DNA from: Rosa chinensis
Taxonomy: Eukaryota > Streptophyta > Magnoliopsida > Rosales > Rosaceae
Assembly: GCF_002994745.2 (NCBI RefSeq)
Contig: NC_037094.1
Location: forward strand, 17,508,001 to 17,572,000
Length of the DNA: 64,000 nucleotides
Reading direction: 5' to 3'
Shown: positions 32,864 to 45,432 of the stretch, in pieces
How positions within the stretch are numbered: the stretch's first letter is position 1
How the letters are laid out: each line of letters opens with the position of its first letter
Made by a program: the position numbers and the translations under genes
Notes under the pieces: model-generated
The model's database searches: none
Told to the model about the DNA's origin: nothing
The model's input: the letters and a program-made list of their open reading frames with translations, nothing else

Positions 32864-35073
32864 ATGGAAGATGAATTGTATAATGAAGAACTAGTGCCAT
32901 GTGCTTGCATAACTGGGGTACATCTAAATGTTTCCACTCGGGAAGATACGGTAAGCATGTAACGGTATATGGTTTTTGCTAGAAGCGTGAGATTTAATTT
33001 TATAACATTTATAGAATTTATCATTTTATATGAGATTTTTCTAAGATTCTCTATTAGGTTATAAGATTTAACTTGCTTGTTGGTTTTGTTAGAGGTTTTG
33101 TGGTTATTACTCTCATGGTTTCTTCAGTAATTCTTTCTTTCTTTTTTCCTACACTTTGAACCATATGCTTCAGGTACATGGCAATTGTAAACATGTTTCT
33201 CTGAATTATTCATATATCTATTTCTTATCAAAAAAAAAAAAACACATTATTTATATATGTTTCCTTCTGCTTTCAATTATTATTGTCCACTGTTATTTTA
33301 ATCACAAGTTCTTGATATGGGAATTATACTTTTTAAAATATTACAGTCTTTGGCATGCACGTGTGCGCCTTGAACTTTTAGCCTATGATATGAAATTCAT
33401 GAGCCTGTATAAGTATGAAGGGACTATTAGGTACATAGTTTAAGTATACTGTGATGCATTTGCTCTATCAAATAAGAATGTCTTTAACACTTCAATTCTG
33501 TGACAGGAGAAAATATCAACATTATTAATCGAGGCAGCTGCCCAGGTTAATGATCCAAAGTTGGGACTTCCAAATCCAACGAATCAGTGTTCTACTTGTG
33601 GTACCCAAGATATAAAATCCTGTGATGGTGTGTATGGATATTTCACATCGTTCCATAAAGAAATTTGTTACCATTTCTGGAATTGGTGGTAATGACTTTT
33701 TCTTTAATTTTTAGGTCATTTTGGGTCCATCAAGTTTCCGTGCACGATACTCCATCCATACTATCTACCGGAAGTTGCTCTTATTTTAAACAAGATTTGC
33801 CCGGCATGTAAAACCATCAGGCAAGGTGTAAGGGTCAAGGTCAGGTACCACTGATCTCGACATCATTGAATAAATGTGACTTGTACTTAGTACCATCACC
33901 ATTGAAGATTGGTTAATATGTTTCCCTTGATGGTTGATGGTTTAAGTTGATTTTTTTGTTTATTTTCAAATTTAATGTGGAATTTTTTTATGTTGTTGTT
34001 TCATGCTAAGTATTTAATTTTATACTAACTGTGAGAGTACTAGTTGTCTTCTTGTTGTTGATAGTGTGCATTTAATTAGTTATTGATTATCTCTTATTAT
34101 GCCTGTTCCAGGGATCTGAACGGAGGGGCTGCAGATATTGCTTTGTGAGTTTGTCTTGTCAAGTTAATTTTCTTTCTTTTTTTCTTTCTCTACCATTGTA
34201 GCTCAAGTCTTGATACTTTTAATTAATAGGGAGGTTCATCGGATTACCCTAGAATGAAGTTCAAAGTTTCTTCTAGAGAGCTTTTCAGAAGAAGTACAAT
34301 AATAGTAGAAGCAGTTGGAAAATTGCCTCCTGATTATTGGGACTTCATTCCCAAAGATCCCCAACATGATGAAACACACACAAAACCAAATAGAAGAGTT
34401 CTATCTCATGCCCAGGTATCTTGGTCTTATTATACGTTCATGCAATTAGCTCTTCAAACTAAGAAACCATCAGATACAAGCATATGCACGAAAGTTTACT
34501 TTTGCACATATATAATATTTGTATGTACTGAAAATGCCTCTGTTTGTATCTATAGATGTATTCCTATACCTTGGTCCTATTATATATCCGTGTAATTAGC
34601 TCTTCAAACTAGAAAATCATCAGATACAAGCACATGCATGAAAGTTTATTTTTGCACATATATAATGTTTGTATCTATACATGTATGCATATACCTCTGT
34701 TTATGAGATACATGGTAGAGCATCTAGGTAGTATGCATGTTTGAAGTTTTGTTTCTTTGTATCAGGTTGTTTTCCTTAATTTATTTATCAAAAGAAAAAA
34801 AAAAACATTTTCTTAGAACCCATTTTTTACACTCCGGTGCCTAAGTGCTCGTTTTCTCCTATGGCATATTGGGGAACCTGTATATTAAATAAATAGCTAT
34901 ATATAATTGTTACCATACTAACCACTAAGTAAACTTACCAATCTGTCTCTAGATGATAATTTTTAAGAATTTATTGTTCTTTCTGTGTGCCATTGATGGA
35001 TACACTGTCGAAGTCTCTTTTTCACATGCAATTTATTTCAGTTTCTTGCCTTTCACCTTTAAGCCATGCTTTT

Positions 35074-35123
<50 letters not shown>

Positions 35124-38100
35124 CATCAGTACATATATGTATGTATAGATGTATATCTGATGTGTACATTCTTTTTCTTTACATAGCAAATGGTTGTCAT
35201 GTTTGTGCCATACTTTCTAATTCTTCAAAGCTCTTTTTGATGCAATGCTTTCTTTCTGCCTTTCAGGTTCATTTTTTGTTGAATGATGTTGATCCAGATT
35301 TCATCACAAAGTTTGTTCCAACAACCAGCTCACTTTCTTTGGACTGTTTCCTTGTCACACCAAATTGTCATCGTGTGACAGAAGTTATGTATTCATTTAA
35401 TAATGGGCAGTCATTGATGTTTGTAAGTCTTTTTCAGTGCTGTACTTGGTTGGTTTGTTTCAGAGGTTGCCTAATAATCCATGCTTCTGGTTTATGCTTG
35501 CCTCTTAATTCTGCTTTGATGAATGTGTATAGGATGATCGGACTAGAGCTTACAGGAAACTAGTGGATTTCAGAGGCACCGCAAACGAGCTGGGTTCTCG
35601 TGTTTTGGACTGCCTGAAAATTTCCAAGGCAAGCTACTCAGTTAATTTTCTGTTTTCTGTAGATCTCCTAGACAAGTGCTTCCTAATGTTCATACTTTTA
35701 ATGTGCAGATAAACAAAGACAAAACAGGCAGAGATTCAATTTCAGTTGAGCAACAAAAGATTAAGGATTCTCCGTCCAGAACATCCGGCTTGAGATGGAT
35801 AAAAGATGTTGTTCTTGGAAAGAGAAGTGATCACTGTTTTCGAACTGTTGTCGTTGGTGATCCAAACATCAAGCTGAGTGAGATTGGCATACCCCGCCAT
35901 ATTGCAGAGAAAATGCAGATCTCTGAGAATCTGAACCAATATAACCTTGACAAGTTGTATGCGTTTTGCCAGCTACGCCTTGGCCATCAGGGGAGAGGTG
36001 ACATACATGTTCGTAGAAATGATAGTCTGGTTAGGATAAGTAATTTAGAAGAACTGGAGATGGGAGATATTATATACAGGGCGTTGAGTGATGGAGATGT
36101 TGTGTTGATAAATAGGCCTCCATCAATACATCAACACTCCCTAATAGCTTTAACTGCAAAGATCCTTCCAGTAAACTCTGTAGTGTCGATAAATCCACTG
36201 TGTTGCTCTCCTTTTCGTGGTGATTTTGATGGTGATTGCCTTCATGGTTATGTTCCTCAATCAGTGGATACCAGAGTCGAGCTTACAGAGCTTGTTGCTT
36301 TAGATAAGCAATTAGTTAATGGGCAGAGTGGTTCCAACCTTCTTTCTCTCAGTCAAGATAGTTTAACTGCTTGCTATCTCATCATGGAAGATGGCACCCT
36401 GATGAATAAGTTTCAAATGCAACAACTGAAAATGCTTTGTCCCCCTGAACTGCCATCACCAGCGATAATCAAAGATCCTTCTGGTAACTCCGTTTCTTGG
36501 ACGGCAAAGCAGATAATCAGCATGTTTCTACCTGCAAATTTTAATTATGCATTTCCTTCAAATGGCGTGCATATTAGCAATGGAGAGCTTCTAGCTTCTT
36601 CTGAAGGTTCTTCTTGGCTGCGAGACACCAGTGGGAATCTTTTCCAAAGTCTCATCGAACATTGCCCCGGTCAGATACTGGACATCTTCTTTACTGCTCA
36701 GGGAGTTCTATGTGAGTGGTTGTCAATGAGGGGCTTGAGTGTTTCTCTCTCAGACTTGTATATCGCGTCGGATACATGTTCAAGGAAAAACTTGGTGGAG
36801 GAAATCTTCTATGGGTTACAAGAAGCAGAGGAGGCATGTACTATCAGACAGTTGATGCTTGATTCTTGTCAGGAATTTCTTATGGGCTATGCTGAAGAGA
36901 CAAAAAGCCCTTTGACTTTTGGTTCAGAACATTTTTGTTATCAGAAGCAGAAATCTGCTGCACTTAGTCAGGTCACGGTAGATGCTTTCAAAGAAGGTTT
37001 CCGGGATGTCCAAAATTTAGCATACAAATATGCCCGTGAGGACAACTCGTTGCTGGCTATGTTTAAGGCTGGAAGCAAGGGTAATATGCTGAAATTAGTT
37101 CAGCATGGTATGTGCCTTGGTTTGCAGCATTCACTAGTTCCCTTATCATTCAAGTTTCCGAACCAGCTCTCATGTGATGCATGGAATGATCAAAAAGCAC
37201 GTGGTATCGTTCAGGAGGTTGGAAGAGCTTTTGAATCCATCGAGTCATATATCCCATCCACTGTCGTTAAAAGTTCGTTCTTGACTGGGCTGAATCCGGT
37301 CGAATGCTTTGTTCATTCAGTCACGAGTCGAGATGGTTCTTTTAGTAATAATGCGGAACTTCCTGGGACTCTGAATCGAAAGCTCATGTATTTCATGCGT
37401 GATTTGCATACTGCTTATGACGGAACAGTTAGAAACGCATATGGGAACCAGCTGGTTCAGTTCTCCTATGATAATGACGAGGGCATATCTACTGCAGATA
37501 GCACCACAAACAGCTCATATGCAAAGAGTGTTATTGATTGTGGTGGCGGCCAACCCGTTGGTGCATTGTCTGCTTGTGCAATATCTGAAGCTGCATACAG
37601 TGCTTTAGATCAGCCAGTTAGTCTACTTGAAACTTCTCCTCTGCTAAATCTGAAGGTTCTTCCTCTCTCCTCACTCTTCTCCCTGCATCCTCTTCTCTCT
37701 GCAAAAGTTATTTTATTAATTTTTTTCTTGTTCTTTCAGAAGTATCTATGCATGTTACTTTGTTATTTTCAGTAAGTATGGCAATGATGCTTAGAAATTG
37801 ACAGTTAATATGCTGAAAACTGTATCATCATTCTAGGAACACCTGTCTTACTTATGTGCGATGCTCTTTAATTGCACAGAACATTTTGGAGTGTGGTTCA
37901 AAGAAAAGGAGTGCTAAGCAAACTATGTCATTATTTTTATCTGAGAAGCTTGGAAGACCTAGGCATGGTTTCGAGTATGGAGCGCTAGAAGTTAAAAATC
38001 ATCTAGAGGGACTCACATTTTCAGACATCGTTTCTACTGTCATGATAATGTTAGTTTATTTGTTCTCTCTCTCTCTCTCTCTCTCCCCCCGCCCAAAACA

Positions 38101-41100
38101 ACGGTCTGTAATTGTTGTGGTAATGTCGGTATCAGGTTCTCCTCACAAACTGGCAGCAAGATGCATTTTAGTCCTTGGGTTTCTCACTTTCATATATCTA
38201 AGGTAATAAAAGGTGTAATTTAACTTTTTTTTTTTACTTGATACAAGCTCCATTCTATGGTATAAATTTTCGCCCATTCAGGAAATTGTACGAAGAAGAA
38301 GGCTGAATGTGCGATCTATTATAGAGGCACTTTATGCAAGATGCAACTCCGCTCCAGTGGAGTTGAAAATTATCCTTTGGAATTTGAAGATCACAAGAAA
38401 TAAGTAAGCTCCTTGATCTATCTAGGTCTTATATCATCTGTTATGGCCACTTAGATGCCTGGGTGACATTGACAGTTAAGGATCCTTCTTTGTTACTGTA
38501 TAGATCTTAGATACTAGGATTCACATGTTTCCTGAAGATAAATGTAACTGCTTATTTAATGATTGTACATATTTTGTACTAATCAATTATATCTTCAGGT
38601 GTCCAATTCCTTAACCTGAACAACTAAATAGGATTAGTGCATATAATGCAATTTGTTAAGTGCAAGAAAACCACTTGAACAGTTGCAAGTTTCTAGACTT
38701 TTAGTTTTATTTAAATATTGTGAAGCAAATCATCAAGCTGATTTACATGTGAAGTGTATATTAATAGATATCTGAACTTATGCTTGTGAGTGTATTACCA
38801 TTGCACCCTAAAAAAACATTCTTTAGCAATGCACAACTAAGGTCCTGAAACTTTAAGTACCTTGATGGATTAGGATCCTATTCACATGTAAGTCAAAATG
38901 AGAGGGTATACTCTTTGGCGATGGCCTTGTAAGCATGTTAAATTGTTAATGGCATATCATGATGCACCACAAAAAATGGAACATCAATTGATGGTGTGCA
39001 TGGTTTGGCCCCATTATCCATTGGTCATAAGCAACATGCCTTTGGCTTCACAGTATGAGGGATTCAGTACTTCTCAAGACTCTTAATCTTAGAAAATCTT
39101 GAATTGTATCAATACATGTATTCTCTGCAGCATCTATATTGTCTTAAAACTGAATCCATCTCATGGAACTGTACTGTCCCAGTCTAACTTGGCTGATAAT
39201 TGGCAGGGAATGTGATTGCTGCAGCACACCTAATGATACATTTTGCATCAGTGTCACACTGACTGAAAAGCAAGACAATTCTTCTGAAGAACTGGATAAA
39301 AAGCAAGACAAGTCTTCTGAAGAACTGGATAAAACTCGAGTCTTGGTGATACCATTCTTGCTTAAAACAGTAGTTAAAGGTTGGTTCTATACTAAAATCC
39401 CTGATTTTTTTTAACTCAGTATGTACAACATGCCCTCTTCTGTGATCTGACTTTATTTTTTCCTTAGGTTTTCTGGAGATAAAAAAGGTGGATATTATAT
39501 GGAATGATCGAACTGGTTCACCTGGTGAACTCTACTTGAGAGTTTCTATGTCAGGAAAGACCAGAAGGGGGGCTACCTTTTGGAATATGCTTATGGACGA
39601 TTGTCTTCCGGTTATGGATATGATTGATTGGTCACGAAGTCATCCAGATAACGTCGATGACTTCTGCACTGCCTATGGAATAGATGTTGGGTGGAAACAT
39701 TTCCTTAATGTGAGTTCCCTTTGCTTTTTTTTTTTTTCAAATAAAATTTCCTTGGGATCTGTTTCAAATATTAACTACTATCATGCATGCAAGCACAGAA
39801 GTTGGAGTCTGCAACCGTAGATATTGGAAAGACAATTCTTCCGCAGCATTTGCTTCTTGCAGCAGATTGTCTGTCAGCCACCGGCGAGTTTGTCAGCTTA
39901 AACGCAAAAGGCATTGCTCAACAATTGGAACATGCATCTGTCACAGCCCCTTTTATGCAAGCTTGCTTTTCTGTTAGTTAATAACTTATGTTCATACTTC
40001 AATATGTTACTGAAAGTTACTTTAAGTCAACTTTTTTATGCTCACTCTGGTGAAATTTGGTTCAGACTCCTGGTCCTTGCTTGGTTAAAGCTGCTAAGGC
40101 TGGAGTGGTGGATAATCTCCAGGGGAGTTTGGACGCATTGACATGGGGAAATACTCCGTCCTTGGGAAGTGGTGGACAGTTTGATATTATATTTGCTGGG
40201 GAGGTAAATTTTATATTGTTCCTTACATGGCTGTAACTCCTTATTAAGTGTGCAACTAAAGGGTTTTGGGGGATCTAGGATATGGCTTCTGGGCTATAGA
40301 AATGTTTACATAAAATGTGGCTTGATGGGTATAATTTTGAGGGATTTATATAATTGTACAAGCTACATCTTGAGTTGTGCCTTCTTGAAATGAATTTCTT
40401 GAATTTATTGATGGGGCTAATAATCTTTGAATTTCTTATCTTCAACTCCAATTAGATTCCTTAATATATAGTTCTTTTTTATTATTATTTTTATTGTTAT
40501 TATTTTATTATTAGTGTACACATAGCTTTAGCAGTTCTCATGTTACTGCTCAATTTCTCCTATTGATGCCATGCTTTAGTGAGTGCGCATTTTACTAACC
40601 TTCATTTGTTATTACAGTTTAGCATTCTGGTAGGAGTTTTCTTAGCACTGAAGATATCAAATCATATCTGTATTCTCCCAATTTGAAGCAACTAATTACT
40701 AGTAAATGTGTCAATTGAATGAGTCAACATGCTACATTTGGTAGCATTCCTGTTCATCTATTGCTATATAATTGTTTTTGTTTTATATTTTGATAATCTC
40801 ACTTCTTCATATGCATACTTGTTCTTTTATAGTTCTTAACCCCTTCCTTTATAATCAGGGATCTGTGTCTTCTAAGCCATTTGATGTTCATGATATGCTG
40901 AGCAGACAAATCAGTTCCAACCCCCAGAATGTATTTGAAATGTCTGATGCTCCAATTCATCTATCTGACAAATATGTTGCTCCACATGTGTACAAGTATG
41001 GTCTTTTGTGCAAGTTGAAGAGTATTACCAAATCAGTCTTAAGAGAAACTTTTACGATCCAGGATATTGATAGATTGTCTCAAACCTTGAAGAATATATT

Positions 41101-42945
41101 GCACAAGTAAGTTAACCCCACAACATTGTCTCTCCATTGTTACAGGATACCAGTTTCACGTCTCTTAGGCAATTAGTTTAATTGATATTTGAGATCTCAT
41201 ATGCTTCTCATTTTGGGAAAAAGGTTATTTCTATCTTCATCATCATCATCATCATCATCATCATCTCACTATCGGAGGGGCATATGTCAGGGAGGAGGGA
41301 AGTTATTTGTTCTGAACCAAAACATAAGAATGAAAAAGAATTTCAATGGATTTGAGATTTCAATTGTAACATTCAGTCTATACATTTTCCTTTTTCTCTT
41401 CCTCACCTCATCACTATCAAATCCCATAGTAGGGACTCCTCTAATCTCTTTCTACATCATGTAACTTTCAAACTTTTTGTGTTTTAGTAGTCTTCGATTG
41501 CTGGCTTTTCTTCACTAGTATCATACATGAAAAGTACTTGTTATTGTTTGAAATTGGTAACGACACATTAAGGACTCCGTAGTCAAGGCATTTGGAACTG
41601 ATTTTCTCTCGCCTGGTGACGGCTTGCATATATTAGGAGCATACCTGATATTGACACTGAAATAAATGCAATGGTTTCAAACACTCCGTAGTACTTCTTC
41701 TTTGCCAAAATTTTAACATCGATGATGTCCTTTTCCGGCTATACAGAGAATTTTTTTTCTTATGATTTTATAAGTTTCCAGAATGACCAATTTGATTGTT
41801 TTTCTCTTAGGAGTTGGGACAAATAGGTAGAAAAACATTTTTACATAATGAAATAAGAAAGTGTGTTATCACATATATGTAACTCGTGTGAATGTAGGTA
41901 TGACATCAATGAAAGCATAAATGAGATGGAGAAGAAAGATTTGATGACGGCTTTAGAATTTCACCCTCATAGGGATCGTAAGATCGGATTAGGAATCAAA
42001 GATATAAAGGTATGTTATTTGCTCATTTGCTGAAAGATTTGTTATAAACCTGGTCTGTGAAATTTTTAAGATGTGAAAGGTAGATGCGTATTTGTGCTTA
42101 ATCTCTCAACTAATCATTGCAACTCTCACTGCCCAGCCCGGCAGCCCCCCACGCCCGCACACAGACATTTTTTAGTAATGATCTTTTGTGAAATTGGATT
42201 TGTTGTTCCAAGTATTCTGACTTCATATCTTAATTCTTTTAATAGATAGGGAGTTTATCTCTTGGAAAATGATTAATGGTTCTCCTTGGGTACATTTATG
42301 TATTACTTGATGCATTAATGTACACATGCTCCAACCATTGGTAGAGAAACTTCATGTACCGGTAACCCAGTGGGATCTAGTGGCACACTGGTTTTCCGCT
42401 GCGTGGACCTGGTCTCTTGGAACATATCAGTTCCTGTACTCCTATATTTTATTATTATTATTATTATTTTTTTTTTTTTGAGAAAGAAAAAAAGAAGTCT
42501 TGGTGACTTGTTTAATGTGTTCTATTTCAAATGAACCTCCTATCATAGTGTTGAATATTGTTTTCCACATGTGGTTGGCAGATCGCTCTGTAGTTATCCT
42601 CCTATGGATGCTAATCACTTGATAATGTGGAAATTACTTTTTATACGTTTGGTGGGCTATAGAAATAAACGTATCTCAAATGTGAATCAATAAAGACCCG
42701 AGAGTTTAGATAAATTATTCCAGTCTTCTGTCCCTATACGTTTCCATGATGCTTTTCTTGCGTATCTTTTATAGGTTGGCCAGCACCCTAACCATGAGAA
42801 TGCACGATGCTTCATGCTAGTACATACGGATGGGACGATTGAAGATGTTTCGTACCACAAGTGCATCATTGGTGCTTTTGATATCATAGCTCCTCATAGG
42901 GCAAAGGGCTATCGCCTGAGACATTTGAGCCGTGGTCCTCGGTAA
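32864..42945 (+). CDS. NRPD1: RNA polymerase IV largest subunit
   Basis: Eighteen exons join in frame to 1455 codons: 32864-32950, 33507-33627, 33715-33839, 34112-34144, 34230-34415, 35267-35422, 35533-35628, 35709-37655, 37880-38049, 38136-38202, 38282-38403, 39207-39379, 39468-39709, 39799-39972, 40066-40203, 40859-41106, 41898-42009, 42775-42945. The product is the catalytic subunit of plant RNA polymerase IV, which makes precursor transcripts for 24-nt siRNAs in RNA-directed DNA methylation in the nucleus. Landmarks: zinc-binding cysteines in CSTCG, CPACK and CRYC; DDRTRAYRKLV; VLGKRSDH; and the metal-A motif DFDGD at residues 440-444 (36222-36236) inside SPFRGDFDGDCLHGY, a Pol IV-type context. 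SLLETSPLLNLK and MDMIDW follow. The last two exons form the DeCL-type domain. There is no CTD heptad array and no WG/GW tail, which separates it from NRPE1. Length is close to the remembered Arabidopsis protein (about 1450). The final TAA overlaps a possible donor (CG|GTAAGC), so a longer C-terminus is conceivable. Confidence 0.95.
35078..35120 (+). repeat. (CT)n microsatellite in NRPD1 intron 5
   Basis: About 20 uninterrupted CT repeats lie about 150 bp upstream of the exon 6 acceptor. A shorter (CT)n lies in intron 9 (38064-38083), and a (TCA)n run in intron 16 (41235-41265). All are intronic. Confidence 0.9.
39268..39333 (+). repeat. In-frame 33-bp tandem duplication in NRPD1 exon 12
   Basis: Units 39268-39300 and 39301-39333 differ at one base in the region compared (AAT/AAG). 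They encode two copies of KQDxSSEELDK. The segment is acidic and lies between conserved blocks, a linker that I remember as variable in Arabidopsis. The frame is preserved. Confidence 0.9.
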
Positions 42946-45194
42946 GCCAGCTTCATGCACAGTGGCATAAATTTGGGGAAATAAGGGTTCAAAATAAACT
43001 GTCATTTGTGTAGCTTCTCTTACAGAGCTAACCCTCTTACCAAAGCTTCCTTTTGCTACTTCTACTACATCCTTGTTTGTCTTCCTTTTAAATGGTCAGA
43101 TAAGATCTAGTGGAAGTAGCAAAGGGAAGCTTGTAATGGTTAACGGGTTAACTACCCCCCTAAACCCCAATTTCCATGTTGTATTCATAGAACAAATGTC
43201 ACTGTTGTATCAATCTATTCTATTGCTTTGTCTTCCAGTTTTCATCATAATTTGATGTGGACATTGCAGTAAGCTTTTGCTGCCTTCCCTTTGGTTTAAT
43301 GTAGTGATGTTGGAAAGCACTAAAGCACACACAAGATCATTTATCGGCATTAATTAGCTCTAATGCGCAATTAATTATATGCTCGGATGACTTCAACTAG
43401 TTCATGATGAGATCTGGTTGACTCATCATGTTTTCAGATCTGATGAGATCTGGTCGGTCATGACTCACTCTCTTTATGCTTGCATATGGTGGAGAGCACC
43501 AGGAGCCACCTTTTGATATTGTTTATGACTATTTTAGGGCGAGGATACTGACTTGCACTGACATAAATGGATGGTTAGATTATATTAAATACACTTTTAG
43601 GTTATTAATAAAAATATTAATTGAGATAATTTTATAAGTGTTGAGTCATTTACATCGTAGGTGTATAGAATAATTTCTGTTATATCTGCTATATAACAAT
43701 GACATATTTGGCTGCTACCAAATAATTTCTATTACTTGTGCCGATTCTTACTGCTACCAAATAATTTCTATTACTTGTGCAGATTATTATGCATGTTTAA
43801 ACTAACGTGAGGTCACCTATCTCATATATATATATATTGTTTTTTATTCATAAAATCTTGAACTTGTGGTGATCTGAAATATTCTTATCCTGTAATTGAT
43901 GATATTTAATCAATTGAACATGTGATTTAAGTGCGTGTACTTGAAAGAATTGGATCCTCCCCCCACCCAACAATCTTCTTTTTGTCACCTACGAAAGCTC
44001 CGTAGACACAAGAAAATTGCCATCCAGTGATGCAACAAGCAATTGTGGCTCGTTCTTTTCTCTTTTTCTGACGCATATCGCATAATATGGCCTCGTTACA
44101 AATAATTTCCCAGTAAAATCTTATTGGAGTGAAACACCGGGTGTGTTCGTGTTTCCGCAACTTTTTTGTAAGAATCTTGATAAATGTTACATGGTTGGAG
44201 ATGCTCTAAAACACAAAAAAAAAAAAAAGATTAACCTATTATCTATCTGTCCTGATACTCCCAATAATTTGAGGATGAATAACTTCATTTCGCTATCAGT
44301 ACGAAAAGTTTGATTGGACGAGCATTATTTGTTTCAGTGGATGCAGTTTCTTTTATCTCTTTTGAGTCTTTGCGTTTGTTTCTCCTTAATTGTTGCCTTC
44401 ACTTTTCCAGAATATGACAGATTCTGCCTCCTCTCGCCTCCCCATTCTGCACACATGTTGGATATAGAATTATAGGTTCTGCTGCTTCTCCTTTCCAGGT
44501 ATACTTGAGCCAAAAGACTCTTCATCTTTATTTCCTCTCCAACTTTTATTGTTGCACAGATTCCGACTCTTCTGTTTTTCCAGCAACACTACTTCAGCTC
44601 AAGTGTTTAAATTTCTTCAAGCGGAGTGTAATTCACTCTTAATTTTACAATTCACACTCTATATTTTATTTTTTAGTAATTTAAACCTTTTTTTTTTAAT
44701 AAATTAGTTTTGTCTTTTCATAAGCATTTCAATCAAAAAGAGAAATAATGAGTGTTGATTGTAAAAAATGAGTATAGATTTCACTCCCATTCTTCAAAAT
44801 TTATGTCTTTTGACCTTACCAACATTTGAGCCATATTGAAAATAGTCAAAATGTCTCTAAAATTAACTTTTTAAGTGTCAATATTCATCAATATTTATGA
44901 AAATTTCAATCAGCACTTAAAATTTCACCGTAACAAAAGAGATTTATTTCTGTTAGTGAGTTTGAGGAAAGCCCTCATTATGAGAGTGCTTCTGAAAATC
45001 TTAAAGAGCAAACAAAAAAACATTTCAGTTTTATTATTTCGATTTAGATCTCGTAAAGGGTAATGCCAGACTACCAAACTAAAAATATTTAAAAATCTTG
45101 TAAAAAGTAAAAATTGAACATGGGTAAAAAGTGGTGTTAATTATTAATAAATAACAAGGTGCTTTTCTTCGGAAAAAAAGAAGAAGAAAAAATT
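42946..45194. other. Intergenic DNA downstream of NRPD1
   Basis: The first few hundred bases are the likely NRPD1 3' UTR. No gene was recognised. Short segments near 43970-44040 and 44960-45015 resemble parts of 52800-52870, 60020-60080 and 60590-60620, suggesting decayed duplicates (see findings). Confidence 0.4.
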
Positions 45195-45199
45195 GCTTT

Positions 45200-45417
45200 T
45201 GTTGTAGAGAAACTGAATTTGAGAGGAATTTGCTGTGTATTCTCATTGATAATAGGGGCCTCTTTATATAGAGGATTACAATGCATAGAATCTCAATCAT
45301 ACAAGGAAAGTAATTCTACATTGATTATGATTCTAGATCATTCTAATTAAATCATATTACCACTAGGTCAAGTAACCTAGAGTTTGGGCTAAACACAAAT
45401 TAGGTTTTCCTTGAACA
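45200..45417 (-). repeat. Copia C 3' LTR
   Basis: 218 bp, starting TGTTGTAGAG and ending TTGAACA in plus-strand reading. It differs from its partner at 51353-51570 at about six positions by eye, all substitutions. The purine-rich tract lies immediately inside (45418-45432). It contains CTCTTTATATAGAGG, a TATA-like palindrome. Confidence 0.95.
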
Positions 45418-45432
45418 CTCCCCCTTGTGTTG

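Noticed and set aside
34953..35266. Open frames with long Ser/Leu runs in NRPD1 intron 5
   Set aside because: They translate the (CT)n microsatellite. The coding exon begins only at 35267.
37656..37775. Extension of the large NRPD1 frame past exon 8
   Set aside because: The frame stays open into the intron, but the family sequence after LLNLK continues with NILECGSKK in exon 9. The donor at 37656 (AAG|GTTCTT) is used.
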